DNA from: Acidimicrobiia bacterium
Lineage (GTDB): Bacteria; Actinomycetota; Acidimicrobiia; Acidimicrobiales; Aldehydirespiratoraceae
Assembly (NCBI GenBank): GCA_022828135.1
Contig: JAJEJB010000005.1
Location: 49,271-113,270 of the forward strand
DNA length: 64,000 bases
Reading direction: 5' to 3'
The notes below the pieces were generated by a model. It searched no databases and was not told the DNA's origin. It saw only the letters and a program-made list of their open reading frames with translations. Position numbers and translations under genes: made by a program. Shown here piece after piece: positions 49,199 to 60,300 of this stretch (position 1 is its first letter; each line of letters starts with the position of its first letter).

Positions 49199-51069
49199 TG
49201 AGATTCACCCGGGATGGTCGTGGAAGGGGTGACACTACTCCCCGGCTCACCCGTCTCCCCGCCCTGCTGGCCGGTGTTCTCGCCGCCGAAGTCGGTTCCG
49301 GTCTCGCCCTGCTCCCAGCCGGCCTCCTCGCCCTGCTGCTCGCTCTCCTCCGGCGGAACGACCGTGGTCGACGTGGTGGTCGTGACCGAGGGAGAACCAT
49401 CGCACCTGAGGCCCTCGGGGCGGTACTGGGCCCAGACCGTGTCGGTCTCGGCGCGCCCGTCCTCCAGGTAGGTGCGGGTCCGCTCCGTGGTCACCCGGGT
49501 GCAGGACGTTCCCACCGTCCGCGTCCATTGGTCGGTCTGCTCGGCCAGCACCCACGGCGTGGAGTAGAGCTTCACCGTGATCGAGTCGTCGCCGGTGGTG
49601 GGCCACAGCATCACGCCGTACGGGGTGTTGTTCTCCAGTACAAGGTCGGGCGCCGGGTACGACACTGTGGCCTCGCGGCCGTAGGGGTAGCGGCTCAGGT
49701 AGATCGTGTGGCTCTGGTAGTCGATGAAGTCGAGCCCGGCGAAGAAGGCCGCGTTGAACAGCGTGGTGGCGTACTGCGAGATTCCCCCGCCCACCGAGTC
49801 CACGAAGACGCCGTCGAGGATCATCTTGGCCGGGACGAACCCTTTGCCGGTCGTGCGCGGCCCGACATGGCCGTTGACCGAGAACCGCTGGCCGGGCTCG
49901 ATGATCACCCCGCGGGTCAACTCGGAGATGCGGGCGATGTTGATGATCCGGTCCTGGGCCGGCGTGAAGGGTGTGGTGAACTCTCCGACCACCTGGAGGA
50001 TCCCGAGCGACTCGGCCCACTCCCTGCCCCGGGGGTGGGGGTTGGGGGCGGCCGGCAGCACTATCAGCGGCTGGCCGTCGATCATCCCCTGCAGCAATGC
50101 GTCGGCCGCCGTCTCGTCGCAGCACTTGAATCCGGCCTCGCCCTCGGAGATCGTCACGGCACCGTCCTGGTCCAGGCTGACGGCGGCGGGGATCCCTTCG
50201 CTGCCGATACCCACGAAGAGGCTGGCGAGAGTGGCATCGATCCGCGGGTTGAGGCCGAGGTGCGTGTCGTGCTGCTCTCCCTCGAGCACGATGAACTGTC
50301 GGAGGGCCTGCTCACCGATGGTGAAGGTCTCGGTGGCGCCCTCGAGCTGGAGCTGGACCCCTCCCTCGGTGATCATGTTGGCCTTGGTGGAGAGGGCGGA
50401 GGCCAGCGCCACCGCGATCGGGTCGGCCGGCTCCATGCCGCATATCGGAACCTCGACGGCGACCCGGCCGCCCATGTTGTTAAGCACCGCTTCCTCGAGC
50501 CTGAGGGCCAGCGACTCCATGTCGGGGACGGGCACATCGATGTGAAGAACCGGCTGGAAGGCTCCATCGACGAACTGGATCCGGGGCGTCTCCGGGTCGG
50601 TGTAGGGGTCGACCGTGTCGGCGAGAGTACCAAGGTCGGTGGTCACCGATGGACGCACGTCGCGGCTGGCGAACAGATCGAACAGCCACGCGGCCGGCCG
50701 GACCACCGGCGGGGGCGGAGTGTCGGCCTCGGCGAGGATCCGCTCGGAATCCAGCGAGATTCCGAGCTCCTCGGCGGTGACCGTGATCGTGTGTCCCAGG
50801 AACTGCAGGTCGATGTCCGGGAACTGGAGATCGATGGTGGTCTCGGCCACCTCCTGGACGACGGGTTCGAGCGCGATGACTGCCTCTTCGGGCTCAAGCC
50901 CGCCGATCTCGACGCCCGACACCGTGGCGCCCGGACGGATGCGGGTCTCCTCGCGCGCCTCGTAGACCTGCCAGCCGACGATCAGAGCGCCGATCACCAC
51001 TGCTGCTCCGACGAGGAGCAGCCATAGTCGCCCGTGCCGAACCTGCCCTGCTAGCAGCCGCCTGAGCAC
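49195..51069 (-). CDS. VanW-family protein with peptidoglycan-binding-like domains
   Basis: The 624-residue protein has an N-terminal membrane anchor (LWLLLVGAAVVIGALIVGW), then two repeated extracytoplasmic domains of the YoaR/PG_binding_4 type (VSGVEIGGLEPEEAVIAL and later), and a VanW domain with FSVNGHVGPRTTGKGFVPAKMI and GGGISQYATTLFNAAFFAGLDF...HTIYLSRYPYGREAT. A G5-like stretch (TRTYLEDGR) and a low-complexity Glu/Gly/Ser/Thr tail end the protein. VanW domains occur in glycopeptide-resistance clusters and many envelope proteins; activity is undefined. GTG 51069 has TACCCT 6 nt upstream. Coupled to the PAP2 gene. Confidence 0.86.
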   Translation of the reverse strand: MLRRLLAGQVRHGRLWLLLVGAAVVIGALIVGWQVYEAREETRIRPGATVSGVEIGGLEPEEAVIALEPVVQEVAETTIDLQFPDIDLQFLGHTITVTAEELGISLDSERILAEADTPPPPVVRPAAWLFDLFASRDVRPSVTTDLGTLADTVDPYTDPETPRIQFVDGAFQPVLHIDVPVPDMESLALRLEEAVLNNMGGRVAVEVPICGMEPADPIAVALASALSTKANMITEGGVQLQLEGATETFTIGEQALRQFIVLEGEQHDTHLGLNPRIDATLASLFVGIGSEGIPAAVSLDQDGAVTISEGEAGFKCCDETAADALLQGMIDGQPLIVLPAAPNPHPRGREWAESLGILQVVGEFTTPFTPAQDRIINIARISELTRGVIIEPGQRFSVNGHVGPRTTGKGFVPAKMILDGVFVDSVGGGISQYATTLFNAAFFAGLDFIDYQSHTIYLSRYPYGREATVSYPAPDLVLENNTPYGVMLWPTTGDDSITVKLYSTPWVLAEQTDQWTRTVGTSCTRVTTERTRTYLEDGRAETDTVWAQYRPEGLRCDGSPSVTTTTSTTVVPPEESEQQGEEAGWEQGETGTDFGGENTGQQGGETGEPGSSVTPSTTIPGESQ

Positions 51070-51075
51070 GGTTTG

Positions 51076-51081
51076 AGGGTA
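51076..51081 (-). promoter_or_regulatory. -10 element TACCCT, leaderless start of VanW operon
   Basis: TACCCT is 6 nt before GTG 51069 on the minus strand. Confidence 0.55.
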
Positions 51082-51126
51082 TCCGCAGCAAGTGACATCA
51101 CTGGCTCCACCGCGCCGCCCAGCCGC

Positions 51127-51795
51127 TCAGAACAATCTCAGCTCCGGTGACTCGATGCCCCGCAGCTCGTCGTAGTCCACCTCCACGCAGTCGATGGAGC
51201 GGTCGGCCGCGAGCACCTTGGCCTGGGGCTTGATGGTCCGGGCCACGAACACGCCCCGCACCGGGGCCAGGGTCGGGTCGGAGTTCAGGTAGTGCAGGTA
51301 CCGGGTGAGCTGCTCCACGCCGTCGATCTCGCCGTTGCGCTTGACCTCCACCGCCACCGCGCTGCCGGAGGCGTCGCGGCACAGCAGGTCCACGGGGCCG
51401 ATGGCAGTAGGGAACTCGCGCCGCACCAGGGTGAAGCCGTCCTCGATGGCGTCCGGATTCTCTGCGAGGAGCACCTGCATCTGCGCTTCGACGCCGTCCT
51501 TCTGCAGTCCGGGATCGGTGCCCATCTCGTGGGTGCTGTCGTGGAGGATCTCCTCGATCGTGATGACGAGGGAGTCGCTGCGGCCCGGAGCCGTCACCCG
51601 CCACACCCCGGCGTCGGTGTCGATCACCAGCCGGTTGGGGGCATTCATCCAGTTGAGCGGCTTGTAGGCGCCACCGTCGGCGTGGACGGCCACGCAACCG
51701 TCGGCCTTGACCATGATGAGGCGGACGGCGGAGGGTAGGTGGGCCTGCAGGCGCCCGTCGTAGTCGACGGTGCAGCGGGCGATCACGAGCCGCAC
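51127..51795 (-). CDS. nucS: Mismatch-specific endonuclease NucS/EndoMS
   Basis: The 222-residue protein begins [33 protein letters not shown]...[18 protein letters not shown], the N-terminal DNA-binding/dimerisation domain. A RecB-like domain follows with [20 protein letters not shown] and [21 protein letters not shown] (D, ExK and Q motifs). The C-terminus ELRLF resembles the sliding-clamp-binding tail. NucS performs non-canonical mismatch repair in most actinobacteria and some archaea, cutting both strands at G:T, G:G and T:T. Start GTG 51795, with TAGCTT 7 nt upstream, matches the family N-terminus; a longer frame to 51831 does not. Confident. Confidence 0.94.
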   Translation of the reverse strand: MRLVIARCTVDYDGRLQAHLPSAVRLIMVKADGCVAVHADGGAYKPLNWMNAPNRLVIDTDAGVWRVTAPGRSDSLVITIEEILHDSTHEMGTDPGLQKDGVEAQMQVLLAENPDAIEDGFTLVRREFPTAIGPVDLLCRDASGSAVAVEVKRNGEIDGVEQLTRYLHYLNSDPTLAPVRGVFVARTIKPQAKVLAADRSIDCVEVDYDELRGIESPELRLF

Positions 51796-51802
51796 CGCGG
51801 CC

Positions 51803-51808
51803 AAGCTA
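51803..51808 (-). promoter_or_regulatory. -10 element TAGCTT, leaderless start of nucS
   Basis: TAGCTT on the minus strand is 7 nt before GTG 51795, the start dictated by NucS homology, and so is the best-validated example of the motif. Confidence 0.6.
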
Positions 51809-51880
51809 GAGGCCGAGCGGGCAAGGCGCACGAATCCGGCCCGCTGACCTGCGGCGCTGGCCCGGTGGCATACTCATCCG

Positions 51881-52633
51881 ATGGATCTTGCCGGTAGGAC
51901 GGCTCTGGTCACCGGGGGAGCCAAACGGGTCGGTCGGGGCATCACCTTGACCCTGGCCCGGGCCGGGGCCAACGTGGTCATCAACTACAACACCTCGGCC
52001 GACGAGGCGCGCCGCACCACAGCCGACGCCGAGGCGCTGGGTGTGCAGGCCCTGCCGGTGGCGGCCGATGTCACCGATGACGGCCAGGTCCAGGCCATGG
52101 TGGAGGCGGCCACCGACCGTTTCGGCACCATCGATGTGCTCGTCAACAATGCCTCGACCTTCGCCTTCGGAGAATTTCCGACCGACGACTTGACGGTGTG
52201 GCACCGCTCGATCGACACGCTCGTCCACGGCCCCTTCTACTGTGCCAACCGGGTGGCTCCGGTCATGCTGGCCAATGACGGGGGAGTGATCATCAGCATC
52301 GGCGATCTGAGCGCCTTCGAGCCCTGGCCCGGGTTCGCCGGCCACTCCGTTGGCAAGGGGGCGATCATCTCGCTGACCCGCCAGCTGGCCCTGGAGCTGG
52401 CGCCCACCATCAGAGTCAACGCGGTGGTTCCCGGCCCCGCACTGCGCCCCGCCGACTACGACGATGCCACCTACCAGCGGGTGGCGGACGAAACCCTGGT
52501 CGGGCGGTGGGGAACCCCCGCCGAGATGGGCCAGGCGGTCCAGTTCCTCATAGAGGCCGACTACATAACGGGCGAAGTCCTCACCGTGGACGGAGGCCAG
52601 CGCTACGGGCACCGCAAGCACGCCCACGGCTGA
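51881..52633 (+). CDS. SDR-family protein, pteridine-reductase-like, catalytic Tyr replaced by His
   Basis: The 250-residue SDR has [17 protein letters not shown], the TGxxxRxG form of pteridine reductase/FolM and FabG-like enzymes, followed by [11 protein letters not shown] and ISIGDLSAF. At the active site the usual YxxxK reads HSVGK (His155, Lys159), so the catalytic tyrosine is replaced. The [18 protein letters not shown]...[14 protein letters not shown] and [15 protein letters not shown] ends match PTR1-type proteins. The enzyme may use another residue, or be a structural or binding protein. An imperfect -10 (CATACT) lies 6 nt upstream of the ATG. It ends 41 bp before the aldolase gene. 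Confidence 0.83.
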   Translation: MDLAGRTALVTGGAKRVGRGITLTLARAGANVVINYNTSADEARRTTADAEALGVQALPVAADVTDDGQVQAMVEAATDRFGTIDVLVNNASTFAFGEFPTDDLTVWHRSIDTLVHGPFYCANRVAPVMLANDGGVIISIGDLSAFEPWPGFAGHSVGKGAIISLTRQLALELAPTIRVNAVVPGPALRPADYDDATYQRVADETLVGRWGTPAEMGQAVQFLIEADYITGEVLTVDGGQRYGHRKHAHG

Positions 52634-52660
52634 CCCCGGTCGTGGGCCGCTCCAAGCCCG

Positions 52661-52666
52661 TAGCAT
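52661..52666 (+). promoter_or_regulatory. -10 element TAGCAT, leaderless start of aldolase operon
   Basis: TAGCAT lies 8 nt before the GTG at 52675. Confidence 0.5.
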
Positions 52667-52674
52667 CTGCTGCC

Positions 52675-53454
52675 GTGGGTTCCCGAGACCTCAGCCGCAT
52701 CTTCGGCCCCGACGGGCGAACCGTGATCATCGCGCTGGACCACGGGTTGATCGACGGCCCCTGCCCGGGCTTCGAACGGCCGGCCGAGACCATCTCGGCG
52801 GTGGTGGCGGGCGGACCCGATGCGGTCTTGACCTCCTACGGAGTCGCCGAGAACTTCGCGGCTGAGCTGGATCCGGTCGGGATCATCCTGCGCAGCGACG
52901 GCGCGGTGAGCAATCTCGGGTCGCCCAGCACCGGTTCCGTCGGGCGGTTCTTCGGCGTCGAGGAGGCGCTCCGGGTAGGAGCCGCCGCCCTGGCCGTGAC
53001 CGCCCTGCCCGGCGCGGCTTCAGAGGCCGACACGCTGCGCAATCTGGCCCACACCATCGGTGAGGCTCACCAGTCGGATCTGCCGGTCATGGCCGAGATG
53101 GTGCCCGGCGGGTTCGACTCTCCACCCGAGATGCGAGGACCCGATGCGGTGGCCTTCGCGGCCCGCCTGGGAGCCGAGCTGGGAGCCGACTTCATCAAGG
53201 CTCCCTACTGCGAGGACTACGCCCGGGTCACTTCATCCACGTTCGCTCCGGTGGTGATCCTGGGGGGATCCAAGGGCTCCGAGGCCGCCACGCTGGCGAA
53301 TATCAGGGCCGCGGTCGACGCAGGCGCGGCTGGGGTGGCCATGGGCCGCAACGTCTTCCAGAGCGACGACCCCACGGCTATGACCCGGGCCGTGGTCGCT
53401 GTGGTGCACGCCGACGCCACCGTCGAGGAGGCCCTATCCATCCTGGAAGGATGA
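52675..53454 (+). CDS. DeoC/LacD/FbaB-family class I aldolase, LsrF-like
   Basis: The 259-residue protein resembles LsrF and archaeal class I aldolases: [50 protein letters not shown] with the Schiff-base lysine, [11 protein letters not shown] and [26 protein letters not shown]. The last block is nearly a match to LsrF, the thiolase of autoinducer-2 breakdown, which is paired with a FGGY kinase as here. It more likely cleaves or condenses a phosphorylated sugar derivative made by the next gene. Start GTG 52675 is supported by TAGCAT and by family alignment; a longer frame from 52507 is a shadow. Confidence 0.85.
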   Translation: MGSRDLSRIFGPDGRTVIIALDHGLIDGPCPGFERPAETISAVVAGGPDAVLTSYGVAENFAAELDPVGIILRSDGAVSNLGSPSTGSVGRFFGVEEALRVGAAALAVTALPGAASEADTLRNLAHTIGEAHQSDLPVMAEMVPGGFDSPPEMRGPDAVAFAARLGAELGADFIKAPYCEDYARVTSSTFAPVVILGGSKGSEAATLANIRAAVDAGAAGVAMGRNVFQSDDPTAMTRAVVAVVHADATVEEALSILEG

Positions 53455-53458
53455 CCCG

Positions 53459-54688
53459 GTGAGAAGGACCGGGGTCGATCAAGCCAGTGGCGGCGATGTC
53501 GTGTTGGGGCTGGATGCGGGGACCACGTCGGCCAAGGCTGTAGTTGTCGACCGGGCGGGTGAGATCCTGGCGAGTGGCGGGTCGGATCCCATCGCCGTCC
53601 TCTCGACCCCCGACGGCGGCCGCGAGCAGGATCCAGCCGAGATCTGGCAGGCCTTCACCGATGCAGGTCGGCGGGCCGTCGAGGGGCTCGGATCGGGTGT
53701 CGGTGTGGCGGCTCTGGCGGTGGCTGCTCAGAGCGGTTCGGTGATTCCGGTGGCGGTCGGGGGCAGCGCCGAGCGGGCCATCACCTGGATGGACACCCGC
53801 TTCCGGTCCGTGCCGGAGAACTGGTCCGACGGTGTGGCGGCGAGTGTCCGAGCTGTCAGCGGCTGGATGCCCACGCCCGGGGTCGGCCTGTCGACCATCG
53901 TCGGGCTGCAGGCTCCGGGCACTCGCAAGCCCGGAGCCGATCCGGCACCCGTGTGGAGGTGGGCCTCGGTAGACGACTATCTCGTGTTCCGGCTCACCGG
54001 GCAGTGGGCCACCAACCCGTCCAACGCGGCGGGCATGCAGCTGATGGACGTCGCGACCCGGACGTGGAGTGACGACTTGTGCCGGCTCGCCGGCATCGAC
54101 CCCGGCCTCCTGTCGCCGATCCGCGAGTCGGGCAGCACCGCAGGTGAACTGGCAGGCGAGGCTGCGGCTGCACTGGGGTTGGATGCGGGTACCCCGGTGG
54201 TGATCGGCGGCCATGACCAGGCCTGCGCCGCGCTGGGTCTCGGCGTCGTAGATCCCGGCGACCTGTTCCTGTCGGCCGGCACCGCATGGGTGCTGACCGC
54301 GGTCACCGACCGGGCCGATGTCGCCGCCCTGCCACCCTCGCTGAACCTCAGCCCCCACGTGCTCGATGGCGTGTGGACTGCGTCCGAGAACCTGGGTGGG
54401 CTCGGGGCGATGCTGGCTGAGACCCCGCCGGCCAGGACCCAGGACGCCTTCGTGACCTGTGGAGAGAGGGTGCACCAGGCTCTCGAGGGAGCCGGCGAGT
54501 TCGCTGCCGGTGGTGACGAGCTGACCATGGTGGGGGGCGGGACCCGGTTCAAGGAGCTGGTGGAGGTAATGGCCGGCATGATTGGCCGGCCCGTGGTGAC
54601 GCGACCTGAAGCCGCCTGGCCGGCCCTCGGTGCAGCCCGGCTGGCGGCGGCAGCCCTAGGGTGGGTCCCCGCGGGGGAAGCAACGTGA
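53459..54688 (+). CDS. FGGY-family carbohydrate kinase
   Basis: The 409-residue kinase has the phosphate-1 motif [17 protein letters not shown], an internal [32 protein letters not shown], the adenosine region [13 protein letters not shown] and SAGTAWVL. It is shorter than typical FGGY kinases (about 490-500 residues); the C-terminal part ([39 protein letters not shown]) is intact, so the shortening is internal. It phosphorylates a sugar or polyol and lies 4 bp after the aldolase. Its stop overlaps the next gene by GTGA. The pair resembles LsrK-LsrF or threonate-type catabolic units; the sugar is unknown. Confidence 0.87.
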   Translation: MRRTGVDQASGGDVVLGLDAGTTSAKAVVVDRAGEILASGGSDPIAVLSTPDGGREQDPAEIWQAFTDAGRRAVEGLGSGVGVAALAVAAQSGSVIPVAVGGSAERAITWMDTRFRSVPENWSDGVAASVRAVSGWMPTPGVGLSTIVGLQAPGTRKPGADPAPVWRWASVDDYLVFRLTGQWATNPSNAAGMQLMDVATRTWSDDLCRLAGIDPGLLSPIRESGSTAGELAGEAAAALGLDAGTPVVIGGHDQACAALGLGVVDPGDLFLSAGTAWVLTAVTDRADVAALPPSLNLSPHVLDGVWTASENLGGLGAMLAETPPARTQDAFVTCGERVHQALEGAGEFAAGGDELTMVGGGTRFKELVEVMAGMIGRPVVTRPEAAWPALGAARLAAAALGWVPAGEAT

Positions 54689-55688
54689 CCAGACCTGTTG
54701 TTGCCATCACCATTGGACAATCCAACTACCGGCGGATGTTCAGCTATGCCGCGCTGGCCGATCTGGCTGACGCGGCAGAGGTTGTCCACCACCCCGGCGA
54801 CGAACCGGCTGGCAAGCAGGACCTGCTGGCCGTTCTGGCCGAGGCCGACGCCTGCATCACCAGTTGGGGAGTCGCCCCGCTGGACGCCGAGGTCGTGGCG
54901 GCCGCGCCCCGCCTCGGGCACGTGGCCCACATGGGCGGCAGCGTGAAGCGCTTCGTGTCCGCCGCCGTTTGGGAGCGCGGCATGAGGGTCACCAGCGCCT
55001 CCGTTGCCCTGGCCCGCGACGTGGCCGAGACCACGTTGGGCCTGATGATCGTGGGCCGCAAGCGGATCTGGCCTCTGGGAAGCCACGTGCGCGAAGGCGG
55101 CTGGCGCGACAGTGGAGTCTGGGACCGCTGGGACGCCCGGGAGCTCAGCCGATCGACGGTTGGCCTGATCGGTGTCGGCAACGTCGGCCGCCACGTGATC
55201 GAGCTGCTCGCCGGATTCGAGACGACCATCCTGGTGGCCGACCCGTACCTCCGAGACGAGGAGGCCCAGCAACTCGGAGTGACGAGGGTCGAACTCGCCG
55301 AGCTGATGGATCGCTGCGATGTGGTGTCGATCCACGCTCCGGCCACCGATGAGACCAGACACATGATCGATGGCGAGCTGCTGGGCCGTCTGAGCGACGG
55401 AGCCGTGCTGATCAACACCGCCCGGGGCACCATCATCGACGAGGGGGCCCTGGTTGACGAGCTGGCCACCGGACGGATCTTCGCCTTCCTGGACGTGACC
55501 GATCCGGAGCCCCCAACACCCGACAGCCCGCTCCGTCAACTGGAGAACGTGGTGGTCACCCCCCACATCGCGGGCTGCATCGAGAACTGCCACCGCATGG
55601 GGGAGTTGGCCGTCGAGGAGGTCCGCCGCTATCTAGCCGGCGAACCGGCTGTCAACGAGGTCCGGCCCGGCATGCTCGACCGGATCGC

Positions 55689-55692
<4 letters not shown>
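54685..55692 (+). CDS. D-isomer-specific 2-hydroxyacid dehydrogenase
   Basis: The 335-residue enzyme (GTG 54685, overlapping the kinase stop) has the NAD-binding VGLIGVGNVGRHVIELL, the catalytic Arg in LINTARGTIID, Glu within DVTDPEPPTPDSPL and His in TPHIAGCIEN. The N-terminal catalytic domain is somewhat divergent (ARDVAETTLGLMIVGRKRI). The product may reduce or oxidise the 2-hydroxy acid formed in the aldolase-kinase route. GGGGGAAG upstream is a good ribosome-binding site. Substrate unknown. It ends facing the SDR at 55689 with a 4-nt overlap of stops. Confidence 0.88.
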
Positions 55693-56468
<776 letters not shown>

Positions 56469-56474
56469 CGAGCG

Positions 56475-56480
56475 ACCCTA
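56475..56480 (-). promoter_or_regulatory. -10 element TAGGGT, leaderless start of SDR
   Basis: TAGGGT on the minus strand is 6 nt before ATG 56468. Confidence 0.55.
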
Positions 56481-56602
56481 CCAACCCTGCACTCGGGCAT
56501 CGCGTCGTTCGTAGCTGATGGCTGCGTCCGCCCAACCACACAGTTCCGATCGCCTACTTCAGGTCCTTATCCAGGTCAACTAGCCTGAAGGAGAACGACA
56601 GA

Positions 56603-56860
56603 ATGGAGCCGATGCTCATGCCCGAGTTGGTAGAGCTAGACGCTCAACGGCGAGTCGCGCTTGGTCGTCTCGGCAACCCCGAGCACGACCGCTACCACGT
56701 CACCGAGCACTCTGACGGGACGCTGGTGTTCACTCCTGCGGTGATGATGACAGCCCATGAGGCGGCGCTGCTGCGTCATCCTGAACTCGTCGAGCAGATC
56801 AAGGCCGACCGCGCCGACCCGACCCGCGCTGTTCGCTCGAAGGCTCACAGACCCCGCTGA
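56603..56860 (+). CDS. Small hypothetical protein, antitoxin-like
   Basis: The 85-residue product has a beta-rich N-terminus, LMPELVELDAQRRVALGRLGNPEHDRYHVTEHSDGTLVFTPAVMM, followed by a helix TAHEAALLRHPELVEQI. It resembles short actinobacterial proteins with a xxRRVxLGRVG...DGTIxLxPA pattern, reminiscent of AbrB-type antitoxin folds. No toxin partner is seen beside it. AAGGAG lies 8 nt before the ATG. Coding is likely; function is speculative. It lies just outside the second defence block. Confidence 0.6.
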   Translation: MEPMLMPELVELDAQRRVALGRLGNPEHDRYHVTEHSDGTLVFTPAVMMTAHEAALLRHPELVEQIKADRADPTRAVRSKAHRPR

Positions 56861-57004
56861 TCCTGTAGCCGAGCATGCAGTCATTGGCGCTGTGGGAGCT
56901 TCTCCTGGCGTCCGCCCGACACCGGGTCTCCACCATCCGGTCGAAGCGCTTGTGGATCCTCTTGGGAACCACGTGGCGCATCTCAGGGGCCATCGCTTGA
57001 GTGG

Positions 57005-57166
57005 TTACGGCTGCTGCTCCAACAACCCGATGATCAGGTCGCTCAGGATGCCAGCCATCCACGTAGAAGCAGTCACCGACCAACCGGTCCAGAGTCCCAC
57101 GAGGGCCAGCAAACCTAGTAGCGCAAGTCCTAGAAGTCCTTTCGCGCTTCCGCGGGGGTCCGTCAT
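57005..57166 (-). CDS. Small single-pass membrane protein (53 aa)
   Basis: The 53-residue product is MTDPRGSAKG, then the hydrophobic stretch LLGLALLGLLALVGLWTGWSV, and a C-terminal SDLIIGLLEQQP. An excellent ribosome-binding site (AGAGGAG, 4 nt before the ATG) makes it a real gene despite its size. It lies about 200 bp downstream of the STAND NTPase gene on the same strand and could be part of that defence operon. Small membrane proteins are frequent effectors or regulators in defence systems; no family is recognised. Confidence 0.6.
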   Translation of the reverse strand: MTDPRGSAKGLLGLALLGLLALVGLWTGWSVTASTWMAGILSDLIIGLLEQQP

Positions 57167-57370
57167 GATGCTCCTCTCGTGTCGGTTGTCATGACGTGAT
57201 CAGCCAACCACACGGGTACGACACGCTCGGTAACCGACTGGGACGACGACTGACCGATTCGGCGAGGCGTGCACAGCAGCCAACGCCGGTCGTGCCTCGT
57301 GCCACATCGACAGGACACATAGCCGTACCTGCCATCGTGGCGCAGGATGCAAGGGCCGTCGGACGTCAGG

Positions 57371-60300
57371 CTAAGAGCGGGCGGGGTGCTGCGAATGCTC
57401 GTACCGTCGGTGGATCTGCCGGATGGCAGCGACCGCGGCGCGGCCTGCCTCTGGGTCCTTGGTGAGCATGCGCAGGCATGCAACTGTGGATTCGTCACCG
57501 ATGGCTCCGAGCATCCGAATGACGAAGTGATCAGCGAAGGTCCGGCGGCGAAGTCGGTCAATGGGCACTTCGGTCGGGTTGTCTAGTGCCCACTCGAAGA
57601 GCCGGCGCAGAGGCTTCGGATAGTCCTCAACGAGACGACCGAGGCCAGGAACGTCTGATATCCCGGTGACGGAGTCCAGAGAGGCCAGCGTCAGCACGGT
57701 CTCGCGCGGCTCAAGGAGGAGAGCGCGCCAAGTCTCATCTGTATCCACGGCGGCGTCGTGACGCTCGTAGCCAAGAAGGAGGTTCGCCACAAGGCGCCAG
57801 TTCCTCTGCTTGGCGGCTAGGCCGGTGGCGTCCGGTAGCGCCGCCTCGAACTTGGCCCATCCGCGGATGGCTAGCAGACAGGCTCTGACTGCGTCTTGCG
57901 GCGCAACGGCGTCTTCGACCGGTCCGTCAAGGAAGGTCGCGAAGATGGATTTGGCCGCGCCGTCGATCTTGGCGTCGCCCATCGGGACGAGATCTGCTAG
58001 TTGGTGCAGCGTCCAGTGAAGGCTGAATGAGAAGGCTGGGTCAGAGCCGCGGGCGGCCATTGCGAATAGTTGGGCCCTTTCCGTGAGCGTGAGTCCTTCG
58101 ATCGCTTCGAAATAGGGCCCCACGATGACCTGGTCTTCAAACTGGCTGGCGACTATGCCACTGGCCATACGACAATGGTCGATGTCCTCCGCATGGGCGA
58201 TCGTCGTGCGGATCTGGGCTCGGAGTTCTTCAGGCGTAGTCTGGTTCTCGATCTCGCCGAAGCTGGCCAATGCTTCCAAGAGGCAACTCTGCAGGATCAA
58301 GTCCTTCGATTCGAGTGTCCTGAGGACACCGAGAATCTCAGAGCGGTGGGGCTCGTCGCTTCCGCTGAAGAATGCAGCCTCGCGGAGGGCCTCCAGCCGC
58401 AGGTGGTATCCGTCGGCGTCCCATGCGTGATGCAGCAGCGATGCGTAGAGGGTCTGGTCCGCGACATCGCGGAAGTCGGTGGAGAGCAGTGCGAAGTAGA
58501 AGCGACCCCACGATCGGGCGTCAGCGCCAGCGGCGAAGCGTCCCGCCAGTCCGCGAGGCTGCCAGTCCGGGGTCATCATCCTGGTCTTCTCGAATGCTCG
58601 CACGATGTAGGACGTGGCGAGTCCCCTGCCTTCGTCTGGGGCTGCGGGCAGGGCGTAGGTCACCGCCACGACCCGCGAGATCGCAGTCCGGTCCCCTTCG
58701 GCGCGCAGTCTCTCCACTTGGGCCTGGCAGACCTCGTCAGTTCGGTCGATCAGCGCACAGACCTCGTCCACGAACAGGCCTCTGGTCAGGCCCTTGCCAG
58801 TTGCGGCCATCAGTGCCCGCTCCCATTCGGTCCACGGATGCTCGGTAGCCCATCGTCCGGACATACCGCTCGTACTCCTGAAGGTTGCGGTTGCCGTCGC
58901 CGTGGAAGCGGTAGCTCTGCGAATCACATCGCGGATTTCTTGAGCAGCCATCTCGGCGACATCGGGACCATAACCAGCGGTAAGCGCTGAGAAGAGAAGT
59001 TCAGGGCTCGCGAGCGCGCTGAGAGCCTCCCAGACCCGAGTGGGGTCGCCTTCGAGACTCAACGCTGTGTCGGTGAGGGCCGTGTTGGCCGGAGCGCCGA
59101 GAAGCCACCCCAGATTCTCACCTGAGGTCGCTGAGCAGACGACTTCCTCGGCAGCGAAGAACAGGCCGATGAGGTCGTGGCGGAACCGGACGCGGTGATG
59201 ATCGACATCGAGGAGTCGACAGTCGAGCACCTCATCGGCCTGCTCGGGCGCAAGATTCTGATCCGGGGAGTTGAGGATCACGCTGGCCTCATGCAGCGGC
59301 AGGTTTGAGCGCAGCTTCGCGTGCATGCGACCAGCAAGCGAGCGCAGACCTGCCCGAATCCGCTCTGTGGGGGCGAACCGCCGGATGTAGGCGGCGTGCA
59401 GTTCGGTGACCGAGGCGTTCTCATCAAGCTCGCTTTCGCACTCGGCCGCGATCTTGAGCTCGTAGGGGGTGCGGAACTGTTGGCTGATGCGCTCGGGGTG
59501 CCTGGAGCCGTGAGCGGTCAGGATCGCCCGGCGCGCCTGCTCGTCTGGCTCGCGGACCTCTAGGACCGCGGCGCTGAGCGGGCCGCGGAGACCATCGTCA
59601 GTGGTACTCGTGATCAGCACGTTCGCTCGGTGACGCAATGTGAACGCCCTCAGTTGATGGATCAACTTCGCGCGTTCGGGGCTGGGGCATTCATTGAGGC
59701 CATCGACGATGATCGTGATTGCGGTGCCGGACTCTTCGGCGGCTTCGACGAGAGCGCTCCACCGTTGCGCGCTGAATGGGCCCATCGCTCGTGCGAGGAG
59801 AACCTTGAGCTGGCCCTTCAGGTACTCATCGGCCTGGATCCACACGACTAGATGGCCATCGTCGCATCGGCGAAGAGCCAAGTGCTTCGCGAGGAACGAC
59901 TTCCCGTAACCGGATGGCCCGACGACTGCGAGCACAGCTCCGCCGACGAGCTTGCGACTGATGTCGGTCGCGTCCTGCCCATCCCCATCGTCGTCAACTG
60001 TGCCCACGTCGACGAACGCGTCTAGCCCACCAGCGAGACTGGACCGCGTCAGCAGGCCGTACTCCGTGATCATCCCGAGATTGCTGTTACGACGCCGCTC
60101 GGGCTCTGAGTCGGCGTCGAGTTGAAAGAGGCCGAGGCTGCGTGCGAAAGCATCCCACTCACGATCGCTCCACGGAACTGTCCGTCCCGGAGTGACGAGC
60201 CGCTCCAGGAGGCCGTCGTATCCCAGCACCTTGACGTACGGTGGCGCTTGGATGTCCGACCCGTTCGGGATGGCCTCCCATATGCCCACGAAAGAGTCAA

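Noticed and set aside
57163..57561. 132-codon minus-strand frame overlapping the end of the STAND gene
   Set aside because: Most of it is an out-of-frame shadow; only the last ~50 codons outside the STAND gene could be real, and no convincing start was found. It is mentioned only as a possibility in a finding.
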